Below the pieces are notes generated by a model. The model saw only the letters and a list, made by a program, of their open reading frames with translations. It was not told the DNA's origin and searched no databases. Both the position numbers and the translations under genes were made by a program. Below, piece by piece: positions 21,733 to 32,711 of a stretch of DNA of 64,000 nucleotides. How positions within the stretch are numbered: position 1 is the stretch's first letter; every line of letters begins with the position of its first letter. Origin of the DNA: Telmatactis stephensoni (Eukaryota > Cnidaria > Anthozoa > Actiniaria > Isophelliidae). The stretch is from the NCBI GenBank assembly GCA_029948255.1, contig JALIZF010001651.1:124001-188000 (forward strand). The letters run 5' to 3'.

Positions 21733-22453
21733 TTGTTGAATCCCCCTCCCCCCCGGGTCAATGTTGTACTAGACGATAGCCCATTCTATGGACGACATTG
21801 TGCACCTACCTCAACATTGGGTGAGAGGGGGAGAGGGGAGAACAATTAACTGAAAGTGATGGGTTTACTCAAAAAGCAACATTTTTTTCGTTTTGTCTTA
21901 ACCTTTTTGTCTTAACCTTTTTGTCCGGCATTGTAGCACTGCTCAAATTCAAGAAATTAATTATTTTTGACGCGATTCTGAATTTCAAATCTTGAGCCTT
22001 CAAGACGCAAAGGTGGTGTACTTAAACGCAATCTAGTGCAAAAATGGCTAGAGTGATTAGCAACTCAAAAATTATTACTGTCTGAAGTTTTACGAGAATC
22101 CCATGTTTAGTTTTATTTCTTCGGAATTACCTTAACACCGATCAATCTTATGATGGCTTCAAATTTGTCTGTAGATTATAAACCGATTTAGCGGAAGCTC
22201 ATCCAGTTATCATCCCGGCCTCCATTTTTAGATTTAATAGACATGTTTCACATAAGCCAAATCCATATGATAATGAGCCACTATTAGTGACTGACACCTT
22301 CTATCTATGCTAATATCCAAAATAACCACACAAAAACGTTTTGCTTCACTTAATCTATTTTATTATTATTTAGTGGCTTAGTTCAATAGTCTACAAATTG
22401 ATCTCGTTCACTGTTCCTTTACAACATCTGCAGCTTCACAATTTTCATTCCAA
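21733..22453. other. Intergenic with a C-rich inverted repeat
   Basis: A loose foldback of CCCCCTCCCCCCC...CAATGTTG (about 21741-21767) with CAACATTGGG..GAGGGGGAGAGGGG (about 21811-21838), and a tandem of TTTTTGTCTTAACC near 21890-21920. No gene seen. Confidence 0.45.
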
Positions 22454-22600
22454 TAGAGTGATTTTCATCGGACTGTGAAATAAGAACTAGCTATTACTGC
22501 ATAGTAGTCGAAATTCAACAAAAGGAAACAATGGAATTAGGGTCTACTAGTGTGTATTAGCTTAGTAACTATTTCACAGTCCGATGAAAATTACTCTATA
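22454..22600. repeat. AGAGTG-family MITE
   Basis: Left TAGAGTGATTTTCATCGGAC.. and right its inverse (one mismatch in ATTACTCTA) pair over about 28 bases (to GTGAAATA). TA at each border. The internal sequence matches 10372-10510. Confidence 0.8.
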
Positions 22601-22611
22601 ATAATTTTGGC

Positions 22612-22769
22612 TAGAGTGGTTTTCATAAACCCATAAAATAAAGTAATTAATAACTAAAGTGTAATAATGTGTAATACACCGAAAACACATACACAAAAAA
22701 CGTGAGCATTAAATTGTAATAAAGTGTAATACGCTGAAGTGTATTTCACAGGTTTATGAAACCACTCTA
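22612..22769. repeat. AGAGTG-family MITE, at the stop codon of the host gene
   Basis: Left TAGAGTGGTTTTCATAAACC and right inverse GGTTTATGAAACCACTCTA (one-base indel). TA target copies are at 22612-22613 and 22768-22769. The TA at 22768-22769 is part of the TAG stop codon of the minus-strand gene that ends here. Confidence 0.8.
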
Positions 22770-22805
22770 ATCAGAACCAGAGCTGTCTAATTTGGTTATC
22801 AGGGC

Positions 22806-22947
22806 TGTAAAATCTCTATTTCTAGACACTAAAGTCTGTTCTGTTCGCTTTTATTACGACTTCACTCCGTCGCACACTACACTCGCTCGTATACAACATA
22901 CACACGTGATTATGCAAATATATCAATGTCCTGGACCGGATATTACA
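22806..22947 (-). repeat. Gypsy-2 3' LTR
   Basis: 142 bp, TG...CA, matching 27521-27662 at all but two positions (C/T near 22848 and A/T near 22872). Confidence 0.95.
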
Positions 22948-23027
22948 TTTCTCCCTTTTTCCAAAAGATTCAATGTTCAGTCTTTGTAATTACATGTATT
23001 GATCATTCTCACAACTCACATTTACAA

Positions 23028-25974
23028 TTACACTAATAACTCAACGGTTTCTGGTGTTAAGCACAGTTCCTTTAGACATAATCTTTGAGGTAGGATGGTC
23101 TTCGTCGGCTTCCTCTGTGGTCTTCCTGTTGTACGCTTGGTTGTTGTTGTTGGTTGTTCATTGGACTTGTCTGTCACTTCTTCATGCTGTTTGCTACCCT
23201 CTTTGCTGTTGTCCATTGTGGATCTTTTGGTGTTTGATTCTCCTTAATCTCTTCCTTCGTCTCTCTAAGGGTTTTCTCTCTCCAATCTTCCTCCATGTTT
23301 GCTGTTGGTTTTTTCTGGGTTGTTCTCTTCCCAATTCTGTACAACTGCGTTGGCTAACTTGAAATTGACTTGAATCTCGGCGTACCTCTCTTCCATCGGT
23401 GACTCTTCTTGCAGAGATGGTAGATCCCTCAATTCTGTAGATGATGTAGAAAGCTGGTTCATATGCTGTTGTCCACTTATTTCTCTTGGTTTGCTTCAGT
23501 AGGACATAGTCTCCGGTAACGTAGTTGTGCTCTTTGGTGTTTCTGTTTTCTGTATATCTCTTTATCTTGTCTTTGTACTGCTTATCTCTCTCGTTCATCT
23601 CTTTTTCTCGTCCTTCTTCCTTATTGTTCTCTTTAGGGTGGTGGTCTAGCTTTATCCTCACTTGTCGATTCATGAGCGCTTCGTAGGGTGTCACCCCTGT
23701 CGCCGGGTGTGGCGTAGAACGGTAGCCGATAAGCATATCTTGTATGGCTTTGGTGCTGTCTTTTCCTTGTAGATGCGCAATTTGTTCCGTTTTGTTCAGC
23801 ATTTTCATGAAACTTTCGGCTTCCCCGTTTGCTCTCGCATGATGTGGTGTCACTCTGTGATGATGGAAACCTTCCTCTTCTGAAAATGCAGCGAACTCTT
23901 TAGAGTTAAATGGTGGTCCATTATCACTTTCGATTCTTTCTGGCGTTCCATGCGTTGCGAACATCTTCTTTAGTTTCTGAATCGTTGGTTTGCCTGATGT
24001 TGAGTTAACTCTTTCCACTTCAGCATACCTTGTTCTTTTGTCGATCGCAACAAGTTGGTAATGTCCATCAGGGTAAGGTCCTCCGAAGTCGATGGCAATG
24101 ACTTGCCATGGTTTGCTTGGAATTGTAGATGCTTTGACTGGTTCTTGTCTTTGAGATTTGACGGTCACTTGACATTCGAAAGCACTGGCCGACTATCTGT
24201 TCGACTAGGTTATTCATGGCTGGAAACCAATATTTCTCTCTCAACATACGTTTGGTTTTGGTGATTCCTAAATGACCTAGCTTGTGGGCTGTCTTAACCA
24301 CTTTCCTCTGTAAGCTTGTTGGTACGACTATCTTATTGTCGCGCAGGATGACTCCGTCAACCTCATAAAGTTCCTGCCTGATGTGGTAGAAAGGTATGAT
24401 ATCGGGATCTTTTCTGTGTTTCTCCCAATCTTCGTTGATCATCCTTTGCTGCAACTTTTGTAGTTGTTCGTCTTTTTCTGTTTCCTGACGTACTTTGTCT
24501 AGAATGATTGCGTGATCTGCTTCCGTAACATGTTTGATGATACTTGCAACTTCTTCTTCCTTCTCTGTGTCTGGAAGTGGATGTCTCGATAGAAAATCCA
24601 GTGGGTCTCTCTCATCCTTACCTGGCTGGTAGTTAAGTTCAAAGTCGACATCTTGCATGCTCATGATCCATTTCTCAATTCTAGGTGGTACTTTGGCCGT
24701 TGCCTTGTTAAACATTGGCAAGAGCGGCTTATGGGCTGTGATTATCTTAAACTTAGGTGCCCCAAGAAGGTACATCCTAAATCTTTCCTTGGCCCATGCA
24801 ATTGCCAATGCATCCTTTTCCGTTTGGCTATATCTTTTCTCTGCCTCGGTCATCGTTCTGCTGATGAAGTGTACGGGTTGCAGTCCTTTAGGTGTCTCTT
24901 GAAAAAGTCCTGCTGACAGTCCCTCGTGGAAACTTGCTTCAGTTCTCACTATGATCGGTCTTCTCGGGTCGAAGTAGGCTATGGTGTCTTCGTTGGTGAT
25001 GCTCTCCTTGAGGTTGTTGAATGCTATTTCTTCCTCTGCATCCCACTTGAACTTTGTATCTTTGTGGGTCAGTTTTCGCAGTGGTGCTGTTAGTGTGGAA
25101 TAGCATGGTATGAACTTTGACAAGTATCCTATCATACCTAGGAAGCTTCGCACCTCTTCTTTAGACTGTGGTCGTTCTGCTTCTTTCACTGCACGGACTT
25201 TCTCCGGTGTTGGTTTCAGGCCGTTCTTCGTGAATCTGTAGCCATAGAATTCGATCTCCTCCACACCAAACTGACATTTCTCACGGTTGAACGTTATTCC
25301 AAAGTCTTCAGCTCTTTGTAGTACTTGTTCTAGGGTTTCTTTGTGTTCATCTGCGTTGCACCCTCCAATCAGTATGTCGTCCCTTTGGTTGAGACATCTT
25401 GGAATGTGCCAAATACTCGATACATAGTCTGATCAAATAGGTCCTGTGATGATTTTGCGCCGACTACGAGGCGTTTGGGTCTCATGTTCCCCCAAGGGGT
25501 ACTGAAGGTTGCAATCGCTCTCGAATCTGGGTGGAGCTGTTAGCTGGTGATATCCTTGCTTTAGATCTAATTTAGAGAAGATCGTGCAATCGTGAATTTG
25601 TACGTAAAGTCCTCCACAACTGGTGCTTGGGTAATGCTGTTGCGATTCATATATTTGTTGGGAACTCGCAAGTCAACACTCGCTCTGATCATACTCGGGT
25701 TCCTAATTTGTCGTTCGGTGTCCCCGATGAACTTGGGTTTGGGTTGAACCACTAATGGTGAACACCATGTTACAGGTTCTCCTTCCGGTACCTTTTCAAA
25801 GATGTCTTCCACTATGCCTTGGTCTAACCATTTTTTCAAAGGCTCTTTAAGGTGGTATGCAACGTTTCTTGGTTTCTGAGCTATTGACACAGCCTCTTCC
25901 TTCATGCTAAACTGTACAGTATAGCTCCTCGTTTCTCTTGTTGTCTCTGATCTTACCGATGCCTTGGAAAACAT
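23028..25974 (-). pseudogene. Gypsy-2 pol: RT, RNase H, integrase
   Basis: 25974-25567 holds the RT start (AQKPRNVAYHLKEPL, WCSPLVVQPKPK). The catalytic box reads NQRDDILIGG at about 25366-25395, outside the main frames because of a frameshift. From 25264 follow the RT thumb, RNase H and the integrase zinc finger (HKLGHLGITKTKRML...CFECQ). A frame change near 24170 leads to the integrase core: AIDFGGPYPDGH (D), SDNGPPFNS (D), ARANGEAESF (E), and TPYEALMNRQ. The C-terminal domain has GDYVLLKQTKRNK and GSTISARRVTDGR. The tail (23216-23028) has GRPQRKPTK. RNase H shows RTEAS and TAHKPL where acidic residues are usual, likely damaging changes. Confidence 0.88.
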
Positions 25975-26476
25975 TGCTGTGTTTGCTAAGTATTTCTTCT
26001 TATGCTTGTCTTGTTTGAATGGTCTTTGCTGGTTGTGACTGTTTTGACTTGGGGTTTCTCTCGTATTCGCAGGTCGTTTTCTCTTCCTAGTGTACCCTCT
26101 GGGTCAATCTTTAACATTCCCAGATCGGTAAGGGTGCTCCTACCAATCAGTGGTGGGGAATTGATTCGTCCTCTTACTACGACAATGGTTGTTGATACTC
26201 CTCTCGTCTTGTTTCTTATGGTCGCGCCAAACTCTTCCTTTTACTGTCAGAATGTTTTGCAGCGTGTTCAACTTGGTTTTGCTTTCCTTTAGTTGATGAG
26301 GTATTTTGGATCGGTGGACTAGGGCTTTAAATTGATGTTCGTCCATTACGTTAACGTCTGCACCCGTGTCCGGTTCTACACTGACATCAACATCGTCAAT
26401 TCTGAAGGTTATCGTTTTTGCTTCTTTGTCTGTCCCTTTTATGTTCCTGGTTTGTTTGAGTGTTTCGAAGAATTCG
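25975..26476 (-). pseudogene. Gypsy-2 aspartic protease region
   Basis: Minus-strand frames carry EPDTGADVNVMDEHQF, the D-T-G active site of the retroviral-like protease, at about 26325-26375. Next comes a flap-like hydrophobic stretch and GRSTLTDLGMLKIDPEG leading to RT. It would cleave the polyprotein. The frame shifts near 26250, so the copy is broken here. Confidence 0.78.
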
Positions 26477-27420
26477 TCATCTGAACTGGTGGGAATGGCA
26501 GTTGTGTTCCTCGGCGGTAGTTTTCTGAACGCTTTCTCGCTCCGTCTGCTGCTGGGCCTGGGGACGTTGTCGCTCCTTGTTCTGGGGTTTGGATCTACAT
26601 ACGATGGCGTAGTGTCCTCTTTTGTGGCAATTCATACAGTTCCTTCCTCGAGCTGGGCAGTTCTGTGGTCGCGTGTGTCTTTCTTGGCCGCACTTATCGC
26701 ACTGGTTTTGTTTTGTTGTCGTTTGGGGTCCCTGTGGTCGTTTCGCGGGCTTCCTGTGGTATTTCATGACTTTCGCTATTTCCTTAGTCTCATGTTTCAT
26801 GTCTTTGATCACTTACGCTAGTGTCTTCCATTTGGCTCGCTTCAGCTAGGAATTGATCTAAGTTCCACTTTTTGCTGATGGCTTTCTGAATTAATGCTCG
26901 ATTTTCGCTGGTTTGGATTAAATGCTCCAGAATTCTCTCTTCTAAATTGTCGCCAAACTCGCATTCATTAGCTCTTTCACGTAGTCTTGCCGCGTATGCT
27001 AATGTCGTTTCGCCGATGTCAGGTTTCATTGCTAGGAATTTATATCTCGCGTGGTGCTTGTTTCTTTTGGGCAGGAAATGCTCATTCAGTTTGGATTTTA
27101 GTTTGTCGTATGTGTTCATACTCTCTGAGCTAGGATTTGGCAGACTTTTTTCTAATCTGGCTATTTCCTTCCCGCCATAAATAATTAATGCATCTTTCTT
27201 ATCATTTGGATCAGTGATATTGAAATATCAAACTCTCGCTCGATTTCTTCAATCCACTCTTCCCATAATTTACCTGTTGCTATTTGTCATCTGTTCTCAC
27301 AAAAGGTTGGGCTTTCAGGTTTCTTGTCTCAGTCACGATGATTGCTTGATTTGGCTGATTGCTGGCCTGTCCTGAAGAGGCACTCGGCGAACTTGCTGTG
27401 TCTGGTGGATCTGACGGCAT
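26477..27420 (-). pseudogene. Gypsy-2 gag with two zinc knuckles
   Basis: From an ATG at 27420 (MPSDPPDTASSPSASSGQ) the frame meets a stop near 27287 and a frameshift near 27225. Then it continues as MNTYDKLKSKLNEHFLPKRN (27119) through FGDNLEERILEHLIQTSENR, a gag capsid-type sequence. Knuckles are [15 protein letters not shown] and [14 protein letters not shown], followed by a Gln-rich basic stretch. Gag would form the particle and bind RNA. Confidence 0.82.
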
Positions 27421-27520
27421 GTTTACGGTGTTTTACTTGACTTTTCTCTTCCTTTTCCACGGAAACCGGTTCCTAATTCACTGAGTTCGATTTGGAAATC
27501 CGCTGAATCCTCGTCGCTAA

Positions 27521-27662
27521 TGTAAAATCTCTATTTCTAGACACTAAAGTCTGTTCTGTTCGTTTTTATTACGACTTCACTCCGTCGCTCACTACACTCG
27601 CTCGTATACAACATACACACGTGATTATGCAAATATATCAATGTCCTGGACCGGATATTACA
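27521..27662 (-). repeat. Gypsy-2 5' LTR
   Basis: 142 bp; it opens TGTAATATCCGG and ends TTTTACA on the minus strand. It carries the element promoter by position; AATAAAAACG near 27567 could be its polyadenylation signal. Confidence 0.95.
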
Positions 27663-28450
27663 AGGGCTTCAATTTTACCCATCATTGTGAGAGCCTTTTG
27701 GCACATCTGTGTATGTGCTTCATAAGCTCCCCGTTCTCCTTCTCTCCGTTTGCGCCGTCTTTTCCGTCCTTTCTCTTTGTCTTCTACGTTGCTATGGGCT
27801 GCGTGTGGAGTGGGGCTTCCCGCATTCCCTGGCCTACTGGTGTTCGCTTCAGCTTGTTCCTCTGAAGGACCATTTTCATCCTCCGTGCTGCTACTCAAGT
27901 TGGAAGCGTATGTAAACTTCTTCTCTCTTCGTTCCTCTGGAGTTGCCTTCTTAGCATACCGCATCTCTTTCTTGTTAATTGTCGAGTGCATGCTTGTGGA
28001 CTGGTTTGGCGCTGCTACTTGTGCTCGTTTGCGTTCTTGGTTCACGATCCTCTTTATCCGTTTGATTGCCGATTTCCTGTCTGCTTTCTCGTAATATTCT
28101 ATGGTCTTTTCTTTATTTCCTTGCAAACTCCCAACACGCGATTTTATGTAATCAAGAATTTCATCCCAGCCCGTGCAAGCTTGGTAAGCCTCCATGACCA
28201 GCCTCTCTTCTTCCCGCGTTATTTGGTAGCGTTGTGTCTTTTTTGATGGTTCTGCGAGGGACTTTACTGAAAATATAATTAATGTTAGACACTGAAAGCA
28301 AATGGGCTGCCATCACTTACAGATTTATCCAATATACCTTGCAAACCAGCATCGTTTAGCTGGTCAAAGTCATCTGGTCTCCAAAAATGAGCCATGACGT
28401 ACACTTTAACAGTTTGACTACTGAATGGCTCTGAATGGTACGATGTGGTC

Positions 28451-28460
28451 TGCTTTATAG
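28451..28460 (-). promoter_or_regulatory. TATA box of the split host gene
   Basis: CTATAAAGCA on the minus strand, about 55-65 bp before the ATG at 28395. Confidence 0.5.
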
Positions 28461-28469
28461 CACGTTAGA

Positions 28470-28864
28470 TTACGTCATTTTGAAATTCTTTTAACACTGC
28501 TTAATAATGACACTTTATTGTTTATAATCATATACTTAACAAAGATGACAGGAAACCTCCTTCTAAAAGTTACATGGGCATATTTTCACTTTTCTATTCT
28601 ATATATAAACAAAGGAAAATAATGATGATTAGAATAAAAATCTCCTCCCCAAACTTGCCTTACATATTTTTGCCGATGTGCTGTCAAGACGAACTTTGCG
28701 ACGACAAGTTCAAACAGCGTGTTTAGTTTTAAATGTACTTTCCACACTTAATCCACCACCCGTTAGTCGTTCACGTAGACTCCGTGACATTGTTCAGCGA
28801 ATATTACCTGTTTTGCTCTTACTGGCAGCGATGCTAAACCCTCCTCTTACCGACTACCTTGCAC
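28470..28864. other. Upstream flank, no gene supported
   Basis: A plus frame 28678-28902 (75 codons, Arg-rich start then LPVLLLLAAML) is open but has no other support and starts near the CATGAAAA block. Confidence 0.35.
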
Positions 28865-29515
28865 CTATCACTATGAACCAGAAATTCATGAAAAACCTGT
28901 GAATTTTTTCATGTGAAATTCATGGAATATTCACTGGTTTTTCATGGTATATTGAGGGGTTTTTCATGATGTTGCATGATGGTTTTTGGGTGAAAAACCC
29001 ATTAAAAAAACCATGAATTCCCTGAGAATTTTTAGCAAATTCAGGGCCCATGAAAATCATCCGGAATGTGTGATAACCCATCAAAAACCCATGAAATATC
29101 CCCTGCACACAGATGACAGATATTCATGGCATTTCCATGCCCCTTTGAAAAACCCATGATTTACAACAAATTGAAAATTCATGGGGTATTTTCATGGCCG
29201 TGTTTAAAATCATGGCCCCTGAATATGGCAAAAATTCTCCACCCATGAAAGATTTTCATGCGATTTTCATGGCCCATGAAAATTGTGCAGTTGACTAAAA
29301 AATCATGGCCCATGATTTGCAAGCTTTTCCCACATATTTTCATGGGTCATTAAAAATGTTCTCCTGGCAGGAATACATATTTTCATGGGGTAGTTTCAGT
29401 AGAATCTGCATGCCATGAAAACAGTTAAAAAGTACCATGAAAAAGCTATGCTTTTCATTACCATGAAAATGTTTGGATTTTCCTATGAAAATGGCATAAA
29501 AACCTGGTTATTCTA
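28865..29515. repeat. CATGAAAA/TTTTCATG palindrome block 1
   Basis: About 650 bp in which TTTTCATGG and its inverse CCATGAAAA recur every 10-40 bases in both orientations, often joined as TTTTCATGGCCCATGAAAA-like palindromes. No constant repeat period. Same composition as 32270-32705. Confidence 0.8.
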
Positions 29516-30282
29516 TTTTAAACAGTCCAAAGATATTTTTCTGAGCTAATTTAGTAATAAAGAGAATGACAAGAACTTTTGATGATATTGATTAAATGAT
29601 ATTTTGGACAGTCTCTAAAATTGTTGACCTAAACATAATTCTTGTAAATTTATGGTCCCCATGCGACGTGTTCCTTCATAACCAGTAAACAGACTTTACT
29701 GTTCGAAATATCATTTGTTAACAAAACTTCTCGTCATTCTCTTTATTTTAAACAGTATTGTTTCACATATTTTACCCTGTGAAAAAATATGGTACAATAA
29801 TCTTCACATGCCTCTTAATTCACATGAAAGTCTTTATAGAAAAGATTTTAGTGTAAAAATGGCTGGAAATATGGATACATGTGAAAAGATACCTAAATTA
29901 GCTATTAGTTATTTAACATGCAGGAAAAAATCATTTATTTAATTATATATTAATAAGAAGAATTATGAGACAAATTGAGAGAAGCAATGTGGAATTTTAT
30001 TAATAATTGTTATTATTATATTTTGAAAATAATTCAAGACTTTTGATTGGCTAAGAGCCACCGGATAAATTACCATAGTTGGCGGCTAGCTGCCCAAATT
30101 TGGAGTTATGAAAATGTTGAAAACCATTATTCGAAGTTATGACGTAATTTTCTCGAATATGGAATATTAGCTTGCGGTATGACGTCACGCTAATTTATGC
30201 GATTCACGCCAAAAGCGGAAAAACAACAACAACATGTATTCATGTCAACAAAGCACAACTGAGAAAGAATTATTTTCAAAAA
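29516..30282. other. AT-rich spacer, no gene supported
   Basis: No splice-supported frame. From 30000 the sequence may belong to the element whose core is the palindrome at 30283-30446. Confidence 0.35.
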
Positions 30283-30446
30283 ATAATAAAACAATTATTG
30301 AATTCGTTTCTCGTAGGATATGGGGAATTATTAAGGCCTCGGTTTGTGTTATCTGCCTCAGCCTTCGGCTTCGACAGATAACACAAACCTTGGCCTTAAT
30401 AATTCCCCATATCCTACTCGACCTCATCCAATAATTGCTTAATAAT
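30283..30446. repeat. Long near-perfect palindrome with GC-rich tip
   Basis: Arms GTAGGATATGGGGAATTATT.. pair over about 45 bases (30310-30354 with 30375-30420), and more loosely out to AACAATTATTG/CAATAATTG. The tip is CCTCAGCCTTCGGCTTCG. Confidence 0.85.
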
Positions 30447-31894
30447 AAGTAGTTATTACATGATCAGGCTTAGAAATACACAAATTATATATTAGAGCCA
30501 TCTAGTAAGTTATTTGTTCGATACAATAGTACTTTTAATAATATAGCACAGTTTCAGCTAGAATATGCCGAATAGCAATTAACAATAAAATATGAATGAA
30601 CTTAACTTATATTAACTATTAATAAGTTGAACACTTCAAGCTTTTGCAGAGTATCATTTTTTGAACTTTATACTGCTTCAAATGAGTCACTGTGTCAAAC
30701 ACATCTAGCTGATAAAAATGAGTTGTATTCTCGAGTCAGAGGCTAAAGGGATGACTGTAAAGTTCATAAAAGAGTCTTGTCCTTACCGTGAATGTTTACG
30801 TTCAGCGTGAAAGCAGTTCATCTGGACTGTATTTTTGTTCATAGCCTTCGAGAACAGTCACCTCATCATTCCGTGAACAGCGCTACTACTGCCCGGAATT
30901 ACTCATCTCTATCAAGCCAGCAGGCTATTCCAGTAGTTTACGAGGCCTCCAGGATAGTTCATTTTACATATAAAAGCAATACTACAGCTAAAAAGTAAAG
31001 TAAATCAAGAACTCACAACGAAGACCGTTAAAAAGTGACCAGTATCAAATTTAGGCGCCTTTTCGTGGTTTGTTTACAAATGGTGATCGTATTACAGTGA
31101 ACAATAGACTCGTGACCATATTAGGAATGAGCACGTGCACCCATGATTCTTTGCTCCAAAACACATGAGAATGTCACCCAGCAACTAAACGATCGTTCGA
31201 AGGAAAAGTCAGCGAAAACAAGTGCAATTCTAGCCATATTTGTCTATGTACTGAGTGAAAAGGTACAAGAATCAAATAGAGAAGAAGTAGTGCGCCTTTT
31301 TAAAGTTTTTGGCAGCTACGATACGAAGTAGCCAAGTTTTTCCTCTGACGAAGAAACCGTTGTAACCTTGGGTGACCATAAGATGATTCATAAAATATTA
31401 AAGCAAGAATCTCGTTCAAAAACTCATTTACTAGTAAGCTGTAGACTCTGATAGTAGTAATGACGAAGACCATCAAACTTAACAGCCCGATCGCGAGTAT
31501 TTTACATCCAACAAATCTCTGGTTGTCCCAAAAGTCTTCAATGCTGCAGGACCCAAAGTATTGCAAGCCTGGTTGTTTTGTGGTCTGAGATAGAGGTAAT
31601 TGTGACTATTCTTTAGGCAATAAAATATATGTCTTCCCTGTTGGTAGCCTGAACAAAACAATCTTGATGTTTGGAGAATATGAAAGAGTGTTGTTTGAGA
31701 GTGTTCTCCCAAATTACTGGTAATATTTTGATCAGGTTATTATTACCAATGTGATGTACAAATAATACTACTTAAATAATGGGTCAGTTAACTAGAACTA
31801 CAACACAGAAAACAGTTTTTATCCTCTTTCATAAAATAACATTGCAACAAATTAAAATAAATAAAAGGTGACATAAGTGTGAATTCATTTTCAG
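30447..31894. other. Region before the exon at 31895, uncertain
   Basis: A plus frame from an ATG at 31143 (62 codons, SKEKSAKTSAILAIFVYVLSE) could be an upstream exon of the gene continued at 31895, but it lacks a convincing donor. Otherwise nothing recognised. Confidence 0.3.
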
Positions 31895-32035
31895 TTATTT
31901 GATTGGGTTCAGTTTATACAGATGCCTAAAAACTGCATTGAACTCCAGATTGCAACAAATTTCTCAATGAATGAACTTGGATGTCCTCTTTTAATAAATG
32001 AAGAAGGCTGCCTGCCAACTGTTGTGAAAGACCAA
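31895..32035 (+). CDS. Internal exon of an unrecognised gene
   Basis: Acceptor TTTTCAG, 47 open codons (LFDWVQFIQMPKN, CIELQIATNFSMNELG, LLINEEGCLPTVVKDQ) and donor GTGAGC, phase 0 at both ends. The balanced residue mix looks like real coding sequence. It lies upstream, on the same strand, of the coding fragments at 32712-33180, with the second CATGAAAA block between them in what would be an intron. Function unknown. Confidence 0.45.
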
Positions 32036-32269
32036 GTGAGCACTAAGCTACACAGATGTCAGCTACACAGCTGAGTTAGACATCACCAAAACACATAATA
32101 TAAACTATCTTATAAAACTAAGTATAGTGAGCATGTGACATGTGCAGTTTGTCCTATAATATGCTTTTGATCATGAAGTGACATTGCAATAAAAGCTTAT
32201 ATTCAAGATTATATATTTGTAGATCAAGATGACACTGTTCTATTTAACTATAGGTGGCTAGCTCAATTA

Positions 32270-32450
32270 ATGGGTCATGAAAATGTAGAAGACCAGGTTT
32301 TTATGGCATATTCATGACCCATGAAAACAGCTCTAGTTAGGTTGGCTCTTTTCATGGGTCATGAAAATGTAGAAGACCAGGTTTTTATGGCATATTCATG
32401 ACCCATGAAAACAGCTCTAGTTAGGTTGGCTCTTTTCATGGGTCATGAAA
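32270..32450. repeat. 84-bp tandem repeat
   Basis: ATGGGTCATGAAAATG starts at 32270, 32354 and 32438, so there are two full units of 84 bp and a partial third. Each unit contains CATATTCATGACCCATGAAA. Confidence 0.92.
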
Positions 32451-32705
32451 ATTTTGCAGAGGGGGTTCCATGGGCCATGAATTTTAGGTATCCCTGAATT
32501 CAAGGAATATTAATGGCCCATGAAAAATGGCTCAAGCAAAACAGACTATTTTCATGGGCCATGGAATGTTAGCCTTCATCATTCATGGGAAATTCATGAC
32601 CACATGCCAATGCCATGAAATTTGATTTTGCATATTTCATGGGCCCTTAAAATGTTTTCATGGGGTAATAACAGGAAATTCATGCCATTTTCATAAAACT
32701 GCATT
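32270..32705. repeat. CATGAAAA/TTTTCATG palindrome block 2
   Basis: Same motif vocabulary as 28865-29515, e.g. TTTTCATGGGTCATGAAAA, GGGCCATGAATTTTAG and CATTTTCATAAAAC. Confidence 0.8.
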
Positions 32706-32711
32706 TCATAG

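Larger units (their letters stand above)
22806..27662 (-). mobile_element. Gypsy LTR retrotransposon, near complete (Gypsy-2)
   Basis: 4857 bp on the minus strand, with LTRs of 142 bp at both ends and a perfect target duplication AGGGC (22801-22805 and 27663-27667). It has gag, two zinc knuckles, protease, RT, RNase H, complete integrase and a basic tail. The LTRs differ at two positions, so the insertion is recent. It has frameshifts in gag and in RT. The polypurine tract AAAAAGGGAGAAA is at 22948-22960. The primer region right after the 5' LTR reads TTAGCGACGAGGATTC, similar to the TGGCGACGAGGAT of Mag-like elements but without a leading TGG. Confidence 0.94.
22767..28395 (-). pseudogene. 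Unrecognised host gene split by Gypsy-2
   Basis: Exon 1 is 28395-28338 (MAHFWRPDDFDQL, donor GTATAT). Exon 2 starts at 28266 and is open to the Gypsy LTR at 27662. With the 4857-bp element and one 5-bp target copy removed, the frame continues at 22800-22767 and ends in TAG: 696 nt in all, 231 residues. The sequence has RYQITREEERLVMEAY and GWDEILDYIKSR (helical), a basic middle (KSAIKRIKRIVNQERKR), a Ser/Glu-rich linker, and the C-terminal KGRKRRRKRREGERG, a likely nuclear signal. The insertion lies 11 codons before the stop, so this allele would gain a foreign tail and lose its 3' UTR. A TATA box lies about 60 bp upstream. Family unknown. Confidence 0.66.

Noticed and set aside
23054..28246. 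Plus-strand frames of 75-150 codons over Gypsy-2 and the host gene
   Set aside because: Antisense shadows of minus-strand coding sequence with recognised domains.
28865..29515. CRISPR-like array
   Set aside because: Spacing is irregular, motifs are 8-10 bases in both orientations, and the genome is eukaryotic.
29516..30282. 75-codon frame at 29715-29942
   Set aside because: AT-rich, no splice signals, no resemblance to known proteins.
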